From the NCBI GenBank assembly GCA_018610125.1, contig JAHEOI010000342.1, positions 1-11,372 on the forward strand: DNA of 11,372 nucleotides. Reading direction: 5' to 3'. The translations under genes were made by a program, and so were the position numbers. The notes beneath the pieces were generated by a model. It saw only the letters and a program-made list of their open reading frames with translations. It had not been told where the DNA came from and made no database searches. This DNA comes from Verrucomicrobiota bacterium (GTDB lineage: Bacteria; Verrucomicrobiota; Verrucomicrobiia; Limisphaerales; JAHEOI01). This document shows, in pieces, positions 1-7,268 of the stretch. Each line of letters starts with the position of its first letter. Within the stretch, counting starts at the first letter, position 1.

Positions 1-59
1 AAGACGATCCCCCCGGATAATCCGCCGGCCACGACTGAGATGATCAACGATTCTACCAT
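1..59 (-). CDS. Probable N-terminus of a membrane-associated protein, cut by window edge
   Basis: Reading the minus strand from an ATG at 59-57 gives 19 open codons, MVESLIISVVAGGLSGGIV, running off the left edge. The peptide is hydrophobic with closely spaced glycines, as in a first transmembrane helix or a short membrane protein. It would be divergent from the ATPase gene at 187, with 127 bases between the two starts. A purine-rich AGAAG lies a few bases upstream, a weak ribosome binding site. So short an open frame could be chance, and I do not recognise the family. The sequence left of the window would settle it. Confidence 0.4.
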   Translation of the reverse strand, partial: MVESLIISVVAGGLSGGIV

Positions 60-68
60 GACTTCTAT

Positions 69-96
69 TTGTTCTTTATTCTGTCTGGAATATAGT
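69..96 (+). promoter_or_regulatory. Candidate sigma70-like promoter for the cation ATPase
   Basis: TTGTTC at 69-74 (weak -35) and TATAGT at 91-96 (five of six bases of the -10 consensus) are separated by 16 bases. This is in an AT-rich stretch that contrasts with the GC-rich surroundings and lies in the divergent gap. Transcription would start near 103 and give a leader of about 85 bases containing the hairpin at 132-161. It is a match by eye only; the -35 element is poor. Confidence 0.3.
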
Positions 97-131
97 CTCA
101 ACCAAAGGAAAAAATGTTGTGGGCGACGGGG

Positions 132-161
132 CGGGTGAGAGCGCGCCTCGCTCCCCACCCG
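132..161 (+). other. Stem-loop in the presumed 5' leader of the ATPase
   Basis: CGGGTG (132-137) pairs with CACCCG (156-161), and inside it GAGCG (139-143) pairs with CGCTC (149-153). That leaves a CGCCT loop and a small internal bulge. These 11 GC-rich base pairs end about 15 bases before the Shine-Dalgarno-like GGGAG at 177-181. It has no T run, so it is not an intrinsic terminator for the left-hand gene. It could affect mRNA stability or translation; no known riboswitch class is recognised. Confidence 0.45.
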
Positions 162-186
162 ACTGGAATTTGGCCCGGGAGAAGAA

Positions 187-2940
187 GTGAAGACGATATC
201 GGGAAAGCAGTGGCATCAGCTCGAGGCGGCGGAAGCCCTTGAGGCATTGGAGGTCGACGCCAAGAAGGGCCTGACCAACGAAGAAGTGGAGCAGCGCCGC
301 CGACAGTTCGGATGGAATCGCTTCCAACCACGGCGTGGAAAAAGCCCGTTTGTTCGATTTCTGCTTCAGTTTAACCAGCCGCTGGTCTACATCCTGCTTG
401 CTGCGACGGCGGTGACGCTGCTGTTGCATGAATGGGTCGACAGCTCGGTCATTTTCGGGGTGGTACTGGTCAATGCGATCATTGGCTTCATCCAGGAGTC
501 GAAGGCCGAAAAGGCGATTGAGGCGTTAAATCGAATGGTCGTGACCGAGGCGACCGTGCTGAGGGACGGGCAAAGGGTCCGGGTTCCCTCGGCAGAGTTG
601 GTCCCCGGCGATATCGTCCTGCTTCATTCCGGGGACAAGGTGCCGGCAGACCTCCGACTGACCCGAGTCAAGAATCTTCAGGTAGACGAATCGGCGCTGA
701 CCGGCGAATCGGTGCCCGTTACCAAGGACTTGGAGCCGGTGGAGGCGGAGACAATGCTGGCCGAGCGGAGGAACCTTGCATTTGGCGGGACTCTTGTGAC
801 CTACGGCCAGGCCGAAGGGGTGGTGTCGGCGACGGGTGATCGCACCGAGACCGGTCGCATCGCCGAGTTGATTGCCGAGTCTCCCGAGCTTTCGACGCCA
901 TTGACCCGAAAAATTGCCTATTTCAGTCGGCTCCTCGTGATAGCCATTCTCAGCTTGGCGGCGGCGAGCTTTGTCCTCGGCCTTTGGCGAGGCGAGCCAT
1001 GGGTGGAAATGTTTATGGCCTCGGTGGCCCTCGCTGTCGGGGCCATTCCTGAAGGACTGCCCGCTGCGGTGACCATCACTCTGGCGATCGGTGTTTCCAG
1101 GATGGCAAAGCGCCGGTCGATTATTCGGCATCTGCCTTCCGTCGAGACCTTGGGGAGTGCGACAGTGATTTGCTCGGATAAGACCGGTACCCTGACGGAA
1201 AACAAAATGTCTGTTCGAGAGGTCTTTGCCGGCGGGAAGAAATTCGAGATCTCCGGGATCGGATACGATGGACGGGGGGAATTTTTCAGCGAAGGCAAGC
1301 GCGTGGGTGAGCGTGACAGTAGCGCCTTGGCCGAATGTTTAAAGGCGGGCATTCTCTGCAATGATTCTGAGCTCGTTTATCGGGATGGGGCTTGGGATGT
1401 CCAGGGTGATCCGACGGAAGTGGCGTTGATCGTTGCCGCAAAAAAGTTGGGCCTGATCCATTCGGATGTTTCCGATGCCGCGCCGCGGATCGATGCCATC
1501 CCGTTTGAGTCGGAGTACCAATTCATGGCCACTTTGCATGATCACGAAAGAGAAGAAACGCGAGTGATCTACAAGAAGGGGGCTGTGGAGCGGTTGCTGA
1601 ATCGCTGTTCCCGGATAATGGACGAGCAAGGGGAGCTCCGGGAGATGGATGACTCCGATCGGGAGCAGATTCAGCAACAGGCGGACCGGATGTCCTCCGA
1701 GGGGCTCCGAGTGCTGGCGTTTGCATCCCGGTTCATGCCGAAGGAGCAGAGTGAGATCGATCACAGCCATGTGGAGGAAGAGCTGACGTTTCTCGGCTTG
1801 CAAGGGATGATGGACCCGCCGCGAGAAGATGCGGTTCAGGCGGTGGCGCAATGTCAACGGGCCGGAATCCAGGTGAAGATGATCACCGGAGATAACATGC
1901 TGACAGCCAAAGCGGTTGCCAAACAGCTTGGGCTTAAGTCGAAGTCGGGCGTGGAAAATGGGCACGAAATACCGGCCCTTGTCGGAAGAGATGTTGAAGG
2001 GTATTCGGATGAAGAGCTGATAGAGGTGGTCGAGCGAACGGCTGTATTCGCCCGGGTGGCTCCGGAGCAGAAGTTGCGGCTCGTGCGGGCATTGCAGGCC
2101 AATGGAGAAGTGGTCGCCATGACCGGGGATGGGGTAAACGATGCGCCCGCCTTGAAACAGGCGGATATCGGGATCGCCATGGCAATCACCGGGACCGACG
2201 TCGCAAAAGGGGCGTCGGATATGCTTTTGACCGACGATAATTTTGCTTCCATTGAAGCCGCCGTTGAGGAAGGACGCAATGTCTTTGATAACCTCAAGAA
2301 ATTCATCACTTGGACACTTCCGACCAATGGAGGGGAGGGGTTGATCATCCTGGCGGCGATCCTCTTCGGGACCGCCCTCCCGGTTGAGCCGGTCCAGTTG
2401 CTTTGGATCAACATGACGACCGCGATTTTCCTGGGACTCATGCTCGTCTTTGAGCCGAAGGAACCGGACTTGATGGATCGACCGCCGAGGGACCCGAAAG
2501 AGCCGCTATTGACATTACCCCTTTTTATGCGGATCGGCTTGGTCTCATTGATTACGATGTGTGGTGCGTTTGGGCTGTTCCTCTGGGAACGCAACGTGAC
2601 CGGGAGTGACTTGGCGAAGACTCAGACCATTGTCGTCAATGTCATCGTGGCCGTCGAGGCCCTCTATCTCTTGAATTGTCGCTCCCTTTTACGATCGATG
2701 TTCTCACTCGGCGTCTTTTCGAATCCGTGGGTTTTTGCGGGCTTGGGCAGTATGCTCGTGCTCCAGCTTATGTTGACTTATATCCCTGTGATGAATCGGT
2801 TGTTCAATACCGCCCCGATCAGCGGGAGCGATTGGGCCAAGATTCTGTCTGTGGGCGTGTTTGCTTATGCGGTGGTCGGACTCGAAAAGTGGATCCGGTC
2901 CCGACTCGATCAATATCGCGGTGTGGGCGAGGCGAGATAA
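187..2940 (+). CDS. P2-type cation-transporting ATPase (CtpF/PacL-like, probably Ca2+)
   Basis: This inner-membrane pump couples ATP hydrolysis to cation transport. The 917 residues fit the family's usual 900 or so. In order: an N-terminal cation-ATPase domain (about 8-75), actuator motif TGES at 172-175, the M4 ion-site motif PEGLP at 288-292, phosphorylation motif DKTGTLT with the acceptor Asp at 331, a nucleotide-binding domain with KKGA, a TGDN motif, the hinge TGDGVNDAP from 646, then C-terminal helices. Compared with SERCA, the ion ligands in M4 (E289), M5 (N714, E717), M6 (N742, T745) and M8 (E824) are kept, but the M6 aspartate equivalent to D800 is Ala746. The M6 text WINMTTA resembles mycobacterial CtpF as I remember it. 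The start is GTG, chosen for the GGGAG at 177-181 and a normal family N-terminus. The exact ion is inferred, not shown. Confidence 0.93.
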   Translation: MKTISGKQWHQLEAAEALEALEVDAKKGLTNEEVEQRRRQFGWNRFQPRRGKSPFVRFLLQFNQPLVYILLAATAVTLLLHEWVDSSVIFGVVLVNAIIGFIQESKAEKAIEALNRMVVTEATVLRDGQRVRVPSAELVPGDIVLLHSGDKVPADLRLTRVKNLQVDESALTGESVPVTKDLEPVEAETMLAERRNLAFGGTLVTYGQAEGVVSATGDRTETGRIAELIAESPELSTPLTRKIAYFSRLLVIAILSLAAASFVLGLWRGEPWVEMFMASVALAVGAIPEGLPAAVTITLAIGVSRMAKRRSIIRHLPSVETLGSATVICSDKTGTLTENKMSVREVFAGGKKFEISGIGYDGRGEFFSEGKRVGERDSSALAECLKAGILCNDSELVYRDGAWDVQGDPTEVALIVAAKKLGLIHSDVSDAAPRIDAIPFESEYQFMATLHDHEREETRVIYKKGAVERLLNRCSRIMDEQGELREMDDSDREQIQQQADRMSSEGLRVLAFASRFMPKEQSEIDHSHVEEELTFLGLQGMMDPPREDAVQAVAQCQRAGIQVKMITGDNMLTAKAVAKQLGLKSKSGVENGHEIPALVGRDVEGYSDEELIEVVERTAVFARVAPEQKLRLVRALQANGEVVAMTGDGVNDAPALKQADIGIAMAITGTDVAKGASDMLLTDDNFASIEAAVEEGRNVFDNLKKFITWTLPTNGGEGLIILAAILFGTALPVEPVQLLWINMTTAIFLGLMLVFEPKEPDLMDRPPRDPKEPLLTLPLFMRIGLVSLITMCGAFGLFLWERNVTGSDLAKTQTIVVNVIVAVEALYLLNCRSLLRSMFSLGVFSNPWVFAGLGSMLVLQLMLTYIPVMNRLFNTAPISGSDWAKILSVGVFAYAVVGLEKWIRSRLDQYRGVGEAR

Positions 2941-3103
2941 TCGGTTGTTGACGAGTGGGCTATGATTGTTATGCGAAAGGAAGGGCTGGGTGCGAGGGAA
3001 TGAGCCGGGAGGCGATCGGCGTTTTAAGGCCTTTTTGGTGCGATGGCAATGAGCATCGGGAAGGGACAGGTCGGACTGAAAGCGCAAGAAAGGCAGGCGG
3101 ACA

Positions 3104-3466
3104 ATGACGGAAGAAATGGAGCAACAACGTCGGAAATCCGAGAAAGCGCCCCTTTCCTTTGGGCAAATCGTATTGACTTTTGGGATTATCGCGATTGGGA
3201 CAGGCTTGGCGACCTATGTCTTTCATGTTTTCAATGAGCTGTTGACGGGACATAGCCCGGGAGGCTCTGTCTGGATTGCCTTGGTGTTGTTGGTGTTGTT
3301 GGTGGGACTGCTGCGAATCCCTTGGATTTGGCTCAAAAAGCGCACACCGAAAAAGGAGTATAGCGAGGAGTCGGCACCGGTTGGAACAGCGTTCCTGCTG
3401 CTCGTTTATATTATTGTCTTGGCCGGGATGTGGGGCACGCTCTATTGGACACTGATTGTGAGCTGA
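3104..3466 (+). CDS. Uncharacterised three-helix membrane protein, first gene of the oxidase cluster
   Basis: The protein has 120 residues: a charged N-terminus (1-17), three hydrophobic stretches suited to membrane helices (about 18-40, 55-76 and 92-116), and a basic loop IWLKKRTPKKEY between helices 2 and 3. It has no cysteine pair and no haem or copper motif, and I do not recognise the family. The start at 3104 follows AGGCAGG (3091-3097), a modest ribosome binding site; an in-frame ATG four codons on is possible. The stop lies seven bases before the start of oxidase subunit II, so the two genes are almost certainly co-transcribed and perhaps translationally coupled. A role as an assembly factor or accessory subunit of the ba3 oxidase is inferred only from position. 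Confidence 0.85.
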   Translation: MTEEMEQQRRKSEKAPLSFGQIVLTFGIIAIGTGLATYVFHVFNELLTGHSPGGSVWIALVLLVLLVGLLRIPWIWLKKRTPKKEYSEESAPVGTAFLLLVYIIVLAGMWGTLYWTLIVS

Positions 3467-3473
3467 TTCGTCT

Positions 3474-3956
3474 ATGGATGCGGAAAAGTTCGAGAAGGTG
3501 TTTTTGACGCTTTCGGGAATCATGTTGGCGATTTTTCTCGTGGCGTTGGGGTATGCGGCGATCGGGTTCGGCATTGGCTTGCCGTCCCGTTCGGGTGAGC
3601 TGGACCCGTCGAAAGTCGACAGCACGTCGCCGTTTGATGATCCCGGAGTGCATCAGGTCGGTCCGAATCACTACGAAGCGGTGCTGATCGGTCAAACCTG
3701 GTCCTTTCTGCCACCGCGTCTTGAAGTCCCAGCCGGGGCCAAGATCACATTCAAAGCCACCTCCAGGGATGTGATTCACGGACTGCACATCGAAGGCACC
3801 CGCGTCAATTTGATGCTGATACCGGGTCAAGTCTCAAAGATAACCTATCGTTTCCCGGAGCCGGGAGAGCATCTCTACATCTGCCATGAATATTGCGGCC
3901 AGGGGCATCATGCGATGTTTGGAAAGGTCATCGTCACAGAGGGGAAAAAAGGCTGA
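3474..3956 (+). CDS. cbaB: ba3-type cytochrome c oxidase subunit II (CuA protein)
   Basis: This is the electron-entry subunit: it takes electrons from cytochrome c through a binuclear CuA centre and passes them to subunit I. One N-terminal membrane helix (about 13-36) is followed by a cupredoxin domain on the outer face. CuA ligands are visible: His102 in DVIHGLH, then Cys137, Glu139, Cys141, His145 and Met148 in CHEYCGQGHHAM. The DVIHG(F/L)H(V/I)EGT segment and the single anchor closely match Thermus ba3 subunit II, and the 160-residue length fits (about 168 there). Canonical aa3 subunits II are longer, with two anchors. No good Shine-Dalgarno sequence precedes the ATG; with only seven bases from the upstream stop, re-initiation is plausible. 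Subunit I follows after 103 bases. cbaB is the Thermus name. Confidence 0.95.
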   Translation: MDAEKFEKVFLTLSGIMLAIFLVALGYAAIGFGIGLPSRSGELDPSKVDSTSPFDDPGVHQVGPNHYEAVLIGQTWSFLPPRLEVPAGAKITFKATSRDVIHGLHIEGTRVNLMLIPGQVSKITYRFPEPGEHLYICHEYCGQGHHAMFGKVIVTEGKKG

Positions 3957-3978
3957 ATGCCCTGTTTGCAGGCTGAAG

Positions 3979-4035
3979 CGCCACCTCCGCGGGACGTGGC
4001 GTGAGGGAACTGAGTCAATCACTTGAGGGGATTGA
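3979..4035 (+). other. Two adjacent inverted repeats between subunit II and subunit I genes
   Basis: CGCCAC (3979-3984) pairs with GTGGCG (3996-4001) around an 11-base loop. TCAATC (4015-4020) pairs with GATTGA (4030-4035) around a 9-base loop. They lie between the subunit II stop (3956) and the subunit I ribosome binding site (about 4046-4053). Neither has a following T run, so termination is unlikely. They could set the relative expression of the two subunits or protect mRNA ends; the second could also be an operator. Six-base stems can arise by chance. Confidence 0.35.
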
Positions 4036-4059
4036 TAACGAAACAGAGAGGGATCAGGA

Positions 4060-5727
4060 ATGAGCACACCGGTTGTCCATGTTACGAATGAAGCGTTCAG
4101 TCTCTCGGCATCCCAGAGAGGTCTCATCCGCTGGAACTTGTACATCGGCTTCATCGTATTTGCCGTCGCTGTGATCAATGGGCTTGGCCAGGCACTGCAA
4201 TACGCCGATATCAATATCCTGCAGTATTTCCCTGGGATGGACACCTACTATCAAGGGCTCACTGTCCACGGGGTCTTCAATGCGATTGTCCTGACGTTTG
4301 CGTTTGCCAATGGATTTGTGGCGCTCGCCACCGCCCGGGCGTTAAATCGACCCCTGCACCATGGACTGCTGCACAGTGCGTTCTGGGTCCTGTTGGTCGG
4401 AACCATTTTGGCCGCTTCGGCCATGTTCAGCGGCGAGGCGAGTGTCCTCTACACGTTTTATCCCCCGCTCCAGGCGCATTGGGCCTACTACCTCGGTTTG
4501 GCCCTGCTGGTGGTTAGCACTTGGCTGACCTCCATCAACCTCTTTGTGACATTGCGTGACTGGAAGCGCGAGCATCCGGGACGACGCATTCCCTTGTTGG
4601 CGCATATTTCCGTCTGTACCTATGTCATGTGGGATATCGCGTCGCTCGGGATCGCCATCGAGGTGGTCGGGCTCCTGTTGCCATGGTCTCTTGGTCTCTT
4701 TAAGAACATTGACCCGCTTCTTAGTCGGACCCTTTTCTGGTTTACCGGGCACCCGATCGTCTACTTTTGGCTCTTGCCCGCTTATGTCTCTTGGTACTGC
4801 ATGGTTCCAAAGCAGGCTGAAGGGAAGCTGTATAGCGATTCGATTACTCGTGTCGTATTCCTGATGTTCATCGTGCTGTCGATCCCCGTCGGGTTTCACC
4901 ATCAGTTTTCGGACCCGGGCGTGGGCTCAAAAATGAAAGCCGTCCATGCTGTCCTGACATTCGGGGTCTTTTTTCCGAGCTTGGTCACTGCATTTTCGAT
5001 CATGGCCGCCTTGGAATTGGGTGGGCGTCGTCGAGGCGGCAAGGGATTGATAAGCTGGTTCTTCAAGCTGCCATGGGGAAATCCGGCTTTGGCGGCCCAG
5101 CTCCAGGCGATGCTGGTGTTTTTGCTGGGAGGGATCACCGGCTTAATTAATGCGAGCTACAACCTCAATCAAATGGTCCATAACACCACCTTTGTGCCTG
5201 GGCATTTCCACATGACGGTCGGTACGGCCGTGGCGCTCTCGATTATCGGGATCTCCTATTGGGCGATTCCTTGGCTGAAAGGCAGAATGCTCTGGGGCCG
5301 TAAGCTGGCGTTGTTTCAGGGGTGGGCCTATTTTATCGGCGTGTTGATTTTCGCGCGGGGGATGATCTCGGGGGGACTTGAAGGAATGCCGAGGCGAACC
5401 GCGATCATGCAGGCCCCTTATGATAAGCCGACGTGGGATTTGGCCGGCATTTTGATCGCTGTCGGCGGGGTCCTCATGTTTATCAGTGCGATTTGTTTTC
5501 TGATCGTGATCGTCGGCACAATCTTCGCTGGTAAGCGGGACCAAAATCCTGAATTCCCGTATACCGAGACCATTCAGGCCCCCAGCGAAACGGGCTGGGA
5601 CCGGCATCTGGACAAGTTTTGGCATTGGGTCGTGTTCACGATCATTTTGATCCTGATCGCTTACGGCCCGTTTTTCCTGCAATACCTGCCGGCTCGTTTC
5701 CTGTCTCCGGGTTATGAGATCTTTTAG
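4060..5727 (+). CDS. cbaA: ba3-type cytochrome c oxidase subunit I (haem-copper oxidase, B family)
   Basis: This is the catalytic subunit, reducing O2 to water and pumping protons across the inner membrane. It has 555 residues (Thermus ba3: 562) in many hydrophobic helices. Visible ligands: low-spin haem b, His70 (LTVHG) and His384; CuB, His231 (TGHPIVYFWLLPAY), His280 and His281 (GFHHQF); active-site haem, His382 (VPGHFHM); and Tyr235, placed for the His-Tyr cross-link. Each is two below the Thermus number as I remember it (72, 386, 233, 282, 283, 384, 237). K-path residues are kept (Tyr242, Tyr246, Ser259, Ser307, Thr310), with Ser313 where Thermus has Thr. Lack of the A-family glutamate motif and the single proton path argue for the B family, typical of high O2 affinity. 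A clear ribosome binding site, GAGAGGGA (4046-4053), precedes the ATG. No subunit III, cytochrome b fusion or subunit IIa gene is seen nearby. Confidence 0.96.
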   Translation: MSTPVVHVTNEAFSLSASQRGLIRWNLYIGFIVFAVAVINGLGQALQYADINILQYFPGMDTYYQGLTVHGVFNAIVLTFAFANGFVALATARALNRPLHHGLLHSAFWVLLVGTILAASAMFSGEASVLYTFYPPLQAHWAYYLGLALLVVSTWLTSINLFVTLRDWKREHPGRRIPLLAHISVCTYVMWDIASLGIAIEVVGLLLPWSLGLFKNIDPLLSRTLFWFTGHPIVYFWLLPAYVSWYCMVPKQAEGKLYSDSITRVVFLMFIVLSIPVGFHHQFSDPGVGSKMKAVHAVLTFGVFFPSLVTAFSIMAALELGGRRRGGKGLISWFFKLPWGNPALAAQLQAMLVFLLGGITGLINASYNLNQMVHNTTFVPGHFHMTVGTAVALSIIGISYWAIPWLKGRMLWGRKLALFQGWAYFIGVLIFARGMISGGLEGMPRRTAIMQAPYDKPTWDLAGILIAVGGVLMFISAICFLIVIVGTIFAGKRDQNPEFPYTETIQAPSETGWDRHLDKFWHWVVFTIILILIAYGPFFLQYLPARFLSPGYEIF

Positions 5728-5781
5728 CAAGGCGTGGCCTCATTGCGCCTTGGCAGGACGTCCGGTCCGCCAAGGCGTGGC
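5728..5781 (+). repeat. Direct repeat with a shared complement: two mutually exclusive hairpins after subunit I
   Basis: CAAGGCGTGGC occurs at 5728-5738 and again at 5771-5781. Between the copies, CGCCTTGGC (5746-5754) is complementary to both. It can pair backwards with 5728-5734 (7 bp, 11-base loop) or forwards with GCCAAGGCG at 5769-5777 (9 bp). The forward stem is extended inside by GGAC (5756-5759) with GTCC (5765-5768), giving 13 bp with one bulged A and a GTCCG loop. The first repeat begins right after the subunit I stop codon. No T run follows, so this is not a textbook terminator. It may be an mRNA 3'-end stabiliser or a weak terminator/attenuator limiting read-through to the gene at 5954. 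Confidence 0.6.
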
Positions 5782-5885
5782 GCATCAAAGGTGATCGTCA
5801 TTTCAAAGAGAGGATTGAAATTCGAGACGACGGAAAGGAAAGGATTGATTTTGGGAAGGTGCCGCGGCTAGGGTCGCGCTGGTTT

Positions 5886-5901
5886 GTCCCGTTTTTGGGA
5901 C
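5886..5901 (+). other. Small hairpin upstream of the four-helix membrane protein gene
   Basis: GTCCC (5886-5890) and GGGAC (5897-5901) flank a T-rich GTTTTT loop, about 50 bases before the next start codon. It is only five base pairs, with no T run after it. It may be a leader structure or chance. The rest of the gap 5782-5953 shows no convincing promoter and no supported short gene. Confidence 0.25.
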
Positions 5902-5953
5902 GTGAGGGCGAAATGCTCCTCAAGTAAGGCGGTTTTAGGTAGGTGTTTTACGT

Positions 5954-6316
5954 ATGGAAGTTTACAGACTATTGCACATTCTAGGGTTCATTTTGGTTTT
6001 CTTTGCCTTTGGCGGGGCGTGCGTTGCGGCGTTACGTGATCCCCAATCGAAGATGGGGAAAGCCCGGCTGGCTATCACGCATGGTATTGGGCTGCTTCTC
6101 ATCTTGGTGGCCGGATTTGGGATGTTGGCCAGATTGGGCCTTGGCAATCCGGCCACATGGGGGGGATGGGTCTGGGTGAAACTGGTTATTTGGCTCCTGT
6201 TCGGGGCGGCGTTGACGCTGATCACCAAGCTCCCCCGGTATGTGAGCCTAATGTGGATTCTGCTCCCGTTGTTGGGCTTACTCGCGGGTTACCTCGCGCT
6301 CTTTAAGCCGTTTTAG
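5954..6316 (+). CDS. Uncharacterised four-helix membrane protein linked to the oxidase
   Basis: The protein has 120 residues with four predicted membrane helices (about 5-26, 38-60, 69-90 and 97-117) and almost no soluble part. Helix 1 carries His8 (RLLHILG) and helix 2 starts at His43 (THGIGLL). Two membrane-placed histidines near opposite ends could bind haem or metal, recalling small proteins such as SirB2 or CopD in layout only; I claim no homology. The C-terminus LLAGYLALFKPF looks conserved in form, but I do not know a characterised member. The ribosome binding site AGGTAGG (5937-5943) supports the start. It follows subunit I on the same strand after 226 bases and is the last gene before the convergent block. 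A function with the oxidase or in haem or copper handling is inferred from position. Confidence 0.85.
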   Translation: MEVYRLLHILGFILVFFAFGGACVAALRDPQSKMGKARLAITHGIGLLLILVAGFGMLARLGLGNPATWGGWVWVKLVIWLLFGAALTLITKLPRYVSLMWILLPLLGLLAGYLALFKPF

Positions 6317-6321
6317 CCGGT

Positions 6322-6334
6322 GGCTTCCGAAGCC
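6322..6334. terminator. Possible short bidirectional stem-loop between convergent genes
   Basis: GGCTT (6322-6326) and AAGCC (6330-6334) can fold with a CCG loop. The stem lies in the 19 bases between the stop of the + strand membrane protein and the stop of the - strand LRR gene, where a shared terminator would be expected. It is only five base pairs and no T run flanks it on either strand, so it is weak evidence. Confidence 0.25.
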
Positions 6335-6335
6335 T

Positions 6336-7253
6336 TCACGTGCTCGATTTCTTTTCCGAGTCCTTTGGAGCCTTGAAATGGATCTCGACACCGGCGGCTT
6401 TGAGCTTTTTAAGCGCCTGCTTGGACGATTCGGATAATGGATTCCCGGCAAGGTAGACCTGGATGAAGGGGGCAAATCGATTTTCACCCTCCAGGTCTTC
6501 CTTGATCATGGCGACCAATGGCGTGGCATCCTCGATCCGGTTTTCTTGGAGGAAGAGGTACCTTAGCTCGGTTAAGCCTTGTAGCGGTTTAAGCGAGCTG
6601 AGCTGGTTCCCTTTCAATGAGAGCATCCGGAGCTCTTTCAAGGCATTGATTCCCTTGACGCTCTTGATGCGGTTGTGGGCCAGGTAGAGCGTCGTCAGCT
6701 CCGACAATTCCCAAAGCGGACTCGGGTCCGAGATTCGGTTTCGCGAGAGGTAAGCGGAACGGAGGTTCGACAGGGAAGCCAGCGGCTTCAAATTGCCGAC
6801 TCGGTTTCCGGTAAGCTTGAGGTATTGCAGTGCCGTTAGGTTTTGTAACGGCGAGATTGCTTCTATGTCATTCTTGGCCAAATCGAGGTATTGCACATTG
6901 GTCAGTTCCCCCAGCGGCTTCAGGGTGGTGACGCTGTTTTTGGCCAGATCAAGCGACGCAAGGCTCCGGCAATGCTGAAGCCCCTTGAGGTCTTCGATGC
7001 CGCGGTTACGAGCCTTGATGGTCGAAATCGATTCGACATCCTTCCTGACAACCGGTTTGTCCGTGCCGCGTTTATCGAAGACGTATTCGCGGACAGCGGC
7101 TTCCAGATTGCCGTCTGGAAAGATCGATTTCGGAGCAGACTCGGAACCTTTTTCCGAGCCGTTGCCGCTTTGATTCGCTTGCTTGTCTTCCTCTGCTTGC
7201 AGTGTCGTGCCAAGCGTGAGAGCCATTGCCAAGAAAAGGATTTGCCGTTTCAT
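6336..7253 (-). CDS. Exported internalin-like leucine-rich-repeat protein
   Basis: The 305-residue protein starts with a signal peptide (basic MKRQ, hydrophobic core, likely cleavage after LQA at 20). A low-complexity Ser/Gly/Glu linker (22-42) follows, then a cap-like region (about 43-75, including FPDGNLEAAVREYVF) like those before bacterial internalin-type repeats. Seven to eight 22-residue leucine-rich repeats run from about 76 to 245 and share the pattern L.xLxLxxNxIxxLxPLxxLxx. A degenerate last repeat (about 262-285) and a basic, Ser-rich tail end the protein. No LPxTG signal, membrane anchor or catalytic domain is seen, so it is probably periplasmic or outer-membrane associated and binds proteins or glycans. 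The start has a weak GGTGA about ten bases upstream. It begins 15 bases after the prepilin-like gene stops, so the pair is probably one transcript. The binding partner is unknown. Confidence 0.9.
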   Translation of the reverse strand: MKRQILFLAMALTLGTTLQAEEDKQANQSGNGSEKGSESAPKSIFPDGNLEAAVREYVFDKRGTDKPVVRKDVESISTIKARNRGIEDLKGLQHCRSLASLDLAKNSVTTLKPLGELTNVQYLDLAKNDIEAISPLQNLTALQYLKLTGNRVGNLKPLASLSNLRSAYLSRNRISDPSPLWELSELTTLYLAHNRIKSVKGINALKELRMLSLKGNQLSSLKPLQGLTELRYLFLQENRIEDATPLVAMIKEDLEGENRFAPFIQVYLAGNPLSESSKQALKKLKAAGVEIHFKAPKDSEKKSST

Positions 7254-7268
7254 AGTCGATTGTCACCG

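Noticed and set aside
1854..2594. A 246-codon minus-strand frame opposite the ATPase
   Set aside because: Its sequence is Ser/Pro/Arg-rich low-complexity text, as expected from the reverse of the well-supported ATPase hinge and M5-M6 coding region.
3026..3036. Terminator after the ATPase (AAGGCCTT followed by T residues)
   Set aside because: The palindrome has no loop and cannot fold as a stable hairpin; the T run alone is not enough.
4015..4035. Possible FNR-type box before oxidase subunit I
   Set aside because: The half-sites run TCAATC...GATTGA with a 9-base spacer, the opposite order and wrong spacing for TTGAT-N4-ATCAA.
3957..4059. A small subunit IIa gene between subunits II and I
   Set aside because: The ATG at 3957 gives only 15 codons, rich in Pro and charged residues, with no membrane helix.
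5791..5871. A 27-codon frame starting with GTG between subunit I and the 5954 gene
   Set aside because: It has no ribosome binding site, no membrane helix and no recognisable motif, and its length is well within chance.
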